Below, piece by piece: positions 15,971 to 17,722 of a stretch of 17,722 nucleotides of DNA; position 1 is the first letter of the stretch, and each line of letters opens with the position of its first letter. The position numbers were made by a program, and so were the translations under genes. The notes below the pieces were generated by a model that made no database searches, was not told the origin of the DNA, and worked only from the letters and a program-made list of their open reading frames with translations. This DNA comes from Bordetella parapertussis (lineage in GTDB: Bacteria > Pseudomonadota > Gammaproteobacteria > Burkholderiales > Burkholderiaceae_C), in the NCBI GenBank assembly GCA_945870575.1, contig CAMBSK010000041.1, forward strand, positions 1 to 17,722. The letters are read 5' to 3'.

Positions 15971-17722
15971 AGATTGATAGTCCCGCAAGGTCTGAATCAC
16001 CTCTGGCGACAGCGCAAATCCAGGTCCGTGCTTAGCTGCCAACGCGGCGCAGTTAGCGATGAAGTTATCCAGACCTTCAGAGTAAACAAACTGCAAAGCT
16101 CCGCCGGTCCACGCCGGGAAACCGATGGCGAATATCGATCCTATGTTGGCGTCATGGCTGGAGGTCAATACCTTCTCTTGCAAACAGCGCGCCGTCTCCA
16201 CCGCCTGGCGGTACAGCAAACGCTGCTTGATCGCCTCTTGCGCTTGCAAAGGGTCAGCACTAAACGGTTTTTCGAAATGTGTTTTCAAACCCGGCCACAA
16301 ATGCTTGGGCCCATCCGCCGGGTAATCGTAATAACCGGCGCCCGCCGCCCTGCCGTTGCGCTTGAACTCTTTCACCATGCGCTCGACCAACAATTCGCCA
16401 GTGCTAGCGTTGTAACTGCGCCCTTCTGCCGCGAAGTCTGCGCGGGTTTGGTCCAGCACCAGCACCGACAAAGACAAAGCCGTCGCGTCCAGCACTTCCA
16501 GCGGCCCGACCGGCATACCGGCCATCACCGCAGCGCGTTCTATCAACGGCGCAGGCACGCCCTCGGCCAGCATGGCCGCGCCTTCCATCACATACTTACC
16601 GAATACACGGCTGGTGAAAAACCCGCGCGAGTCGTTCACCACGATAGGCGTTTTACCCAGCGCCAGCACATAGTCGTAAGCGCGAGCCAATGTTTCATCG
16701 CTGGTTTGCTCGCCGCGAATGATTTCTACCAGCTTCATCTTGTCTACTGGCGAGAAAAAATGCAGGCCGACAAAATGCGCCGGGCGTGCGCTTGCCTTGG
16801 CCAGACCGCTGACCGGCAAAGTCGAGGTGTTGGTGGCAAACACGCCATCGGCTGCCAACATGGCCTCGGCCTCTTGCGTCACCTGCGCTTTGAGCGCGCG
16901 GTTTTCAAACACGGCTTCGATGATCAAGTCGCAGCCTTGCAAATCCGCCATGTTGTCCGTCGCCTGAATCAGCGCCATGGTTTTGAGTTGCTGCGCCGCT
17001 TCCATGCGCCCGCTGTCGACTTGTTTGGCGGTCAGCTTGTGCGTGTAGTCGCGGCCTTGTTGCGCCTTGTCTAGGCTGACGTCTTTCAATACACAAGGAA
17101 TGCCGCGCATGGCGTTGGCATACGCAATGCCAGCGCCCATCATGCCCGCCCCCAATATGCCTACGCGCGTCGGCTTCCACACGCTGGCGACAGCGGGGCG
17201 TGATTTGCCCGACTTGATGGCGGTGATGTTGAAGAAGAACGCGGTAATCATGTTCTTGGCGGTCTGGCCGGTCATCACCCGCACCAGCTTGCGGGTTTCT
17301 ATGCGCGTGGCGGTATCGAAATCGACTTGCGCGCCTTCGACCATGGCTTCCAAAATAGCAAGTGCGGCCGGGTACAAACCGTGCGCCTTGTTGAACAACA
17401 TGGCCGGTGCCACCGCCAGGCCATTGGCCAGCGCCGGGCTGCTGACACTGCCGCCGGGCATTTTGTAGCCCTTGGCGTCCCAGGCTTGCGCAGACTGCGG
17501 ATGCGCGGCAATGTACTCGCGCGCCATGGCGTGTAATTTTTCTGAGCTTTCGGCCACGCCTTGCGCCAGACCAAGTTGCAAGGCTTGTTGCGGCCCGAAC
17601 AACTTACCTTCCATCAAATAAGGCTGCGCCGCCACCACACCAAGCAGACGGGTCATTTTGGTGATGCCGTTGGCGCCGGGAATCAAACCCAGCGTCACCT
17701 CGGGCAGGCCAAGGGGAATTTT
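15965..17722 (-). CDS. FadB/FadJ-type beta-oxidation enzyme (enoyl-CoA hydratase / 3-hydroxyacyl-CoA dehydrogenase), N-terminus cut off
   Basis: 585 residues are visible and the frame runs off the right edge, so about 135 N-terminal residues lie outside. The first residues (GLPEVTLGLIPG) are the end of the enoyl-CoA hydratase active site; the Glu corresponds to catalytic Glu139 of E. coli FadB. Counting from the Val codon at 17698 as residue 1: the NAD-binding GILGAGMMGAG is at 180-190, the acidic residue of KDVS at 206, the catalytic His313 in GLHFFSP, its partner Glu325 in VEIIRG, and Asn355 in VNDSRGFF. The final domain has NIGSIFAIGFPAWTGG at 518-533, typical of the C-terminal dehydrogenase repeat. 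It catalyses two steps of fatty-acid beta-oxidation in the cytoplasm, with a thiolase partner not in view. The last Asp codon and the stop are supplied by the adjacent repeat. Confidence 0.94.
   Translation of the reverse strand, partial: KIPLGLPEVTLGLIPGANGITKMTRLLGVVAAQPYLMEGKLFGPQQALQLGLAQGVAESSEKLHAMAREYIAAHPQSAQAWDAKGYKMPGGSVSSPALANGLAVAPAMLFNKAHGLYPAALAILEAMVEGAQVDFDTATRIETRKLVRVMTGQTAKNMITAFFFNITAIKSGKSRPAVASVWKPTRVGILGAGMMGAGIAYANAMRGIPCVLKDVSLDKAQQGRDYTHKLTAKQVDSGRMEAAQQLKTMALIQATDNMADLQGCDLIIEAVFENRALKAQVTQEAEAMLAADGVFATNTSTLPVSGLAKASARPAHFVGLHFFSPVDKMKLVEIIRGEQTSDETLARAYDYVLALGKTPIVVNDSRGFFTSRVFGKYVMEGAAMLAEGVPAPLIERAAVMAGMPVGPLEVLDATALSLSVLVLDQTRADFAAEGRSYNASTGELLVERMVKEFKRNGRAAGAGYYDYPADGPKHLWPGLKTHFEKPFSADPLQAQEAIKQRLLYRQAVETARCLQEKVLTSSHDANIGSIFAIGFPAWTGGALQFVYSEGLDNFIANCAALAAKHGPGFALSPEVIQTLRDYQSD

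Overview
The window looks like part of a betaproteobacterial chromosome, probably from a freshwater or soil Burkholderiales. This is an inference from gene styles, moderately high GC and the mix of fatty-acid, nitronate monooxygenase-like and pirin genes. No rRNA, tRNA or marker gene fixes the lineage. Both ends cut through genes.

Left part (1-3264, + strand): the 3' end of a very long gene made almost wholly of an eight-residue repeat, consensus roughly x-L-T/S-P/x-x-Q-L/I-x, about 125-130 copies in view. An AT-rich non-repeat island interrupts it, a recent 192-bp duplication lies at its left edge, and it ends in a proline-rich tail. I do not recognise the family.

Centre (3261-11412, - strand): a compact type I secretion operon. 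It reads regulator, then a 913-residue non-RTX secreted protein or adhesin with a BapA-like N-terminal prefix, then a TolC-type outer-membrane channel, a LapB/HlyB-type ABC exporter with a degenerate N-terminal domain, and an HlyD-type adaptor. Gene junctions are 42 nt, a 1-nt overlap, 15 nt and a 4-nt overlap, so it reads as one transcription unit. The adaptor gene and the octapeptide-repeat gene converge and share their stop codons (TTAA). The exporter's obvious cargo is the 913-residue protein. The octapeptide protein is a candidate second cargo or surface partner, but its N-terminus is outside the window.

Right part (11584-15803, + strand): an AT-rich divergent intergenic region, then four closely spaced genes: pirin-like cupin, nitronate-monooxygenase-like flavoprotein (with the usual catalytic His replaced), membrane fatty-acid desaturase, and an exported serine hydrolase of the beta-lactamase/esterase fold. 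They look like a small redox/lipid operon of unknown purpose.

Far right (15965-17722, - strand): most of a FadB/FadJ-type bifunctional beta-oxidation enzyme, cut at its N-terminus by the window edge. Its stop codon lies inside a small cluster of tandem repeats (15895-15970) that may be a REP-like or mobile-element remnant.

The most notable item is the octapeptide-repeat protein lying tail-to-tail with a self-contained, non-RTX type I secretion operon.
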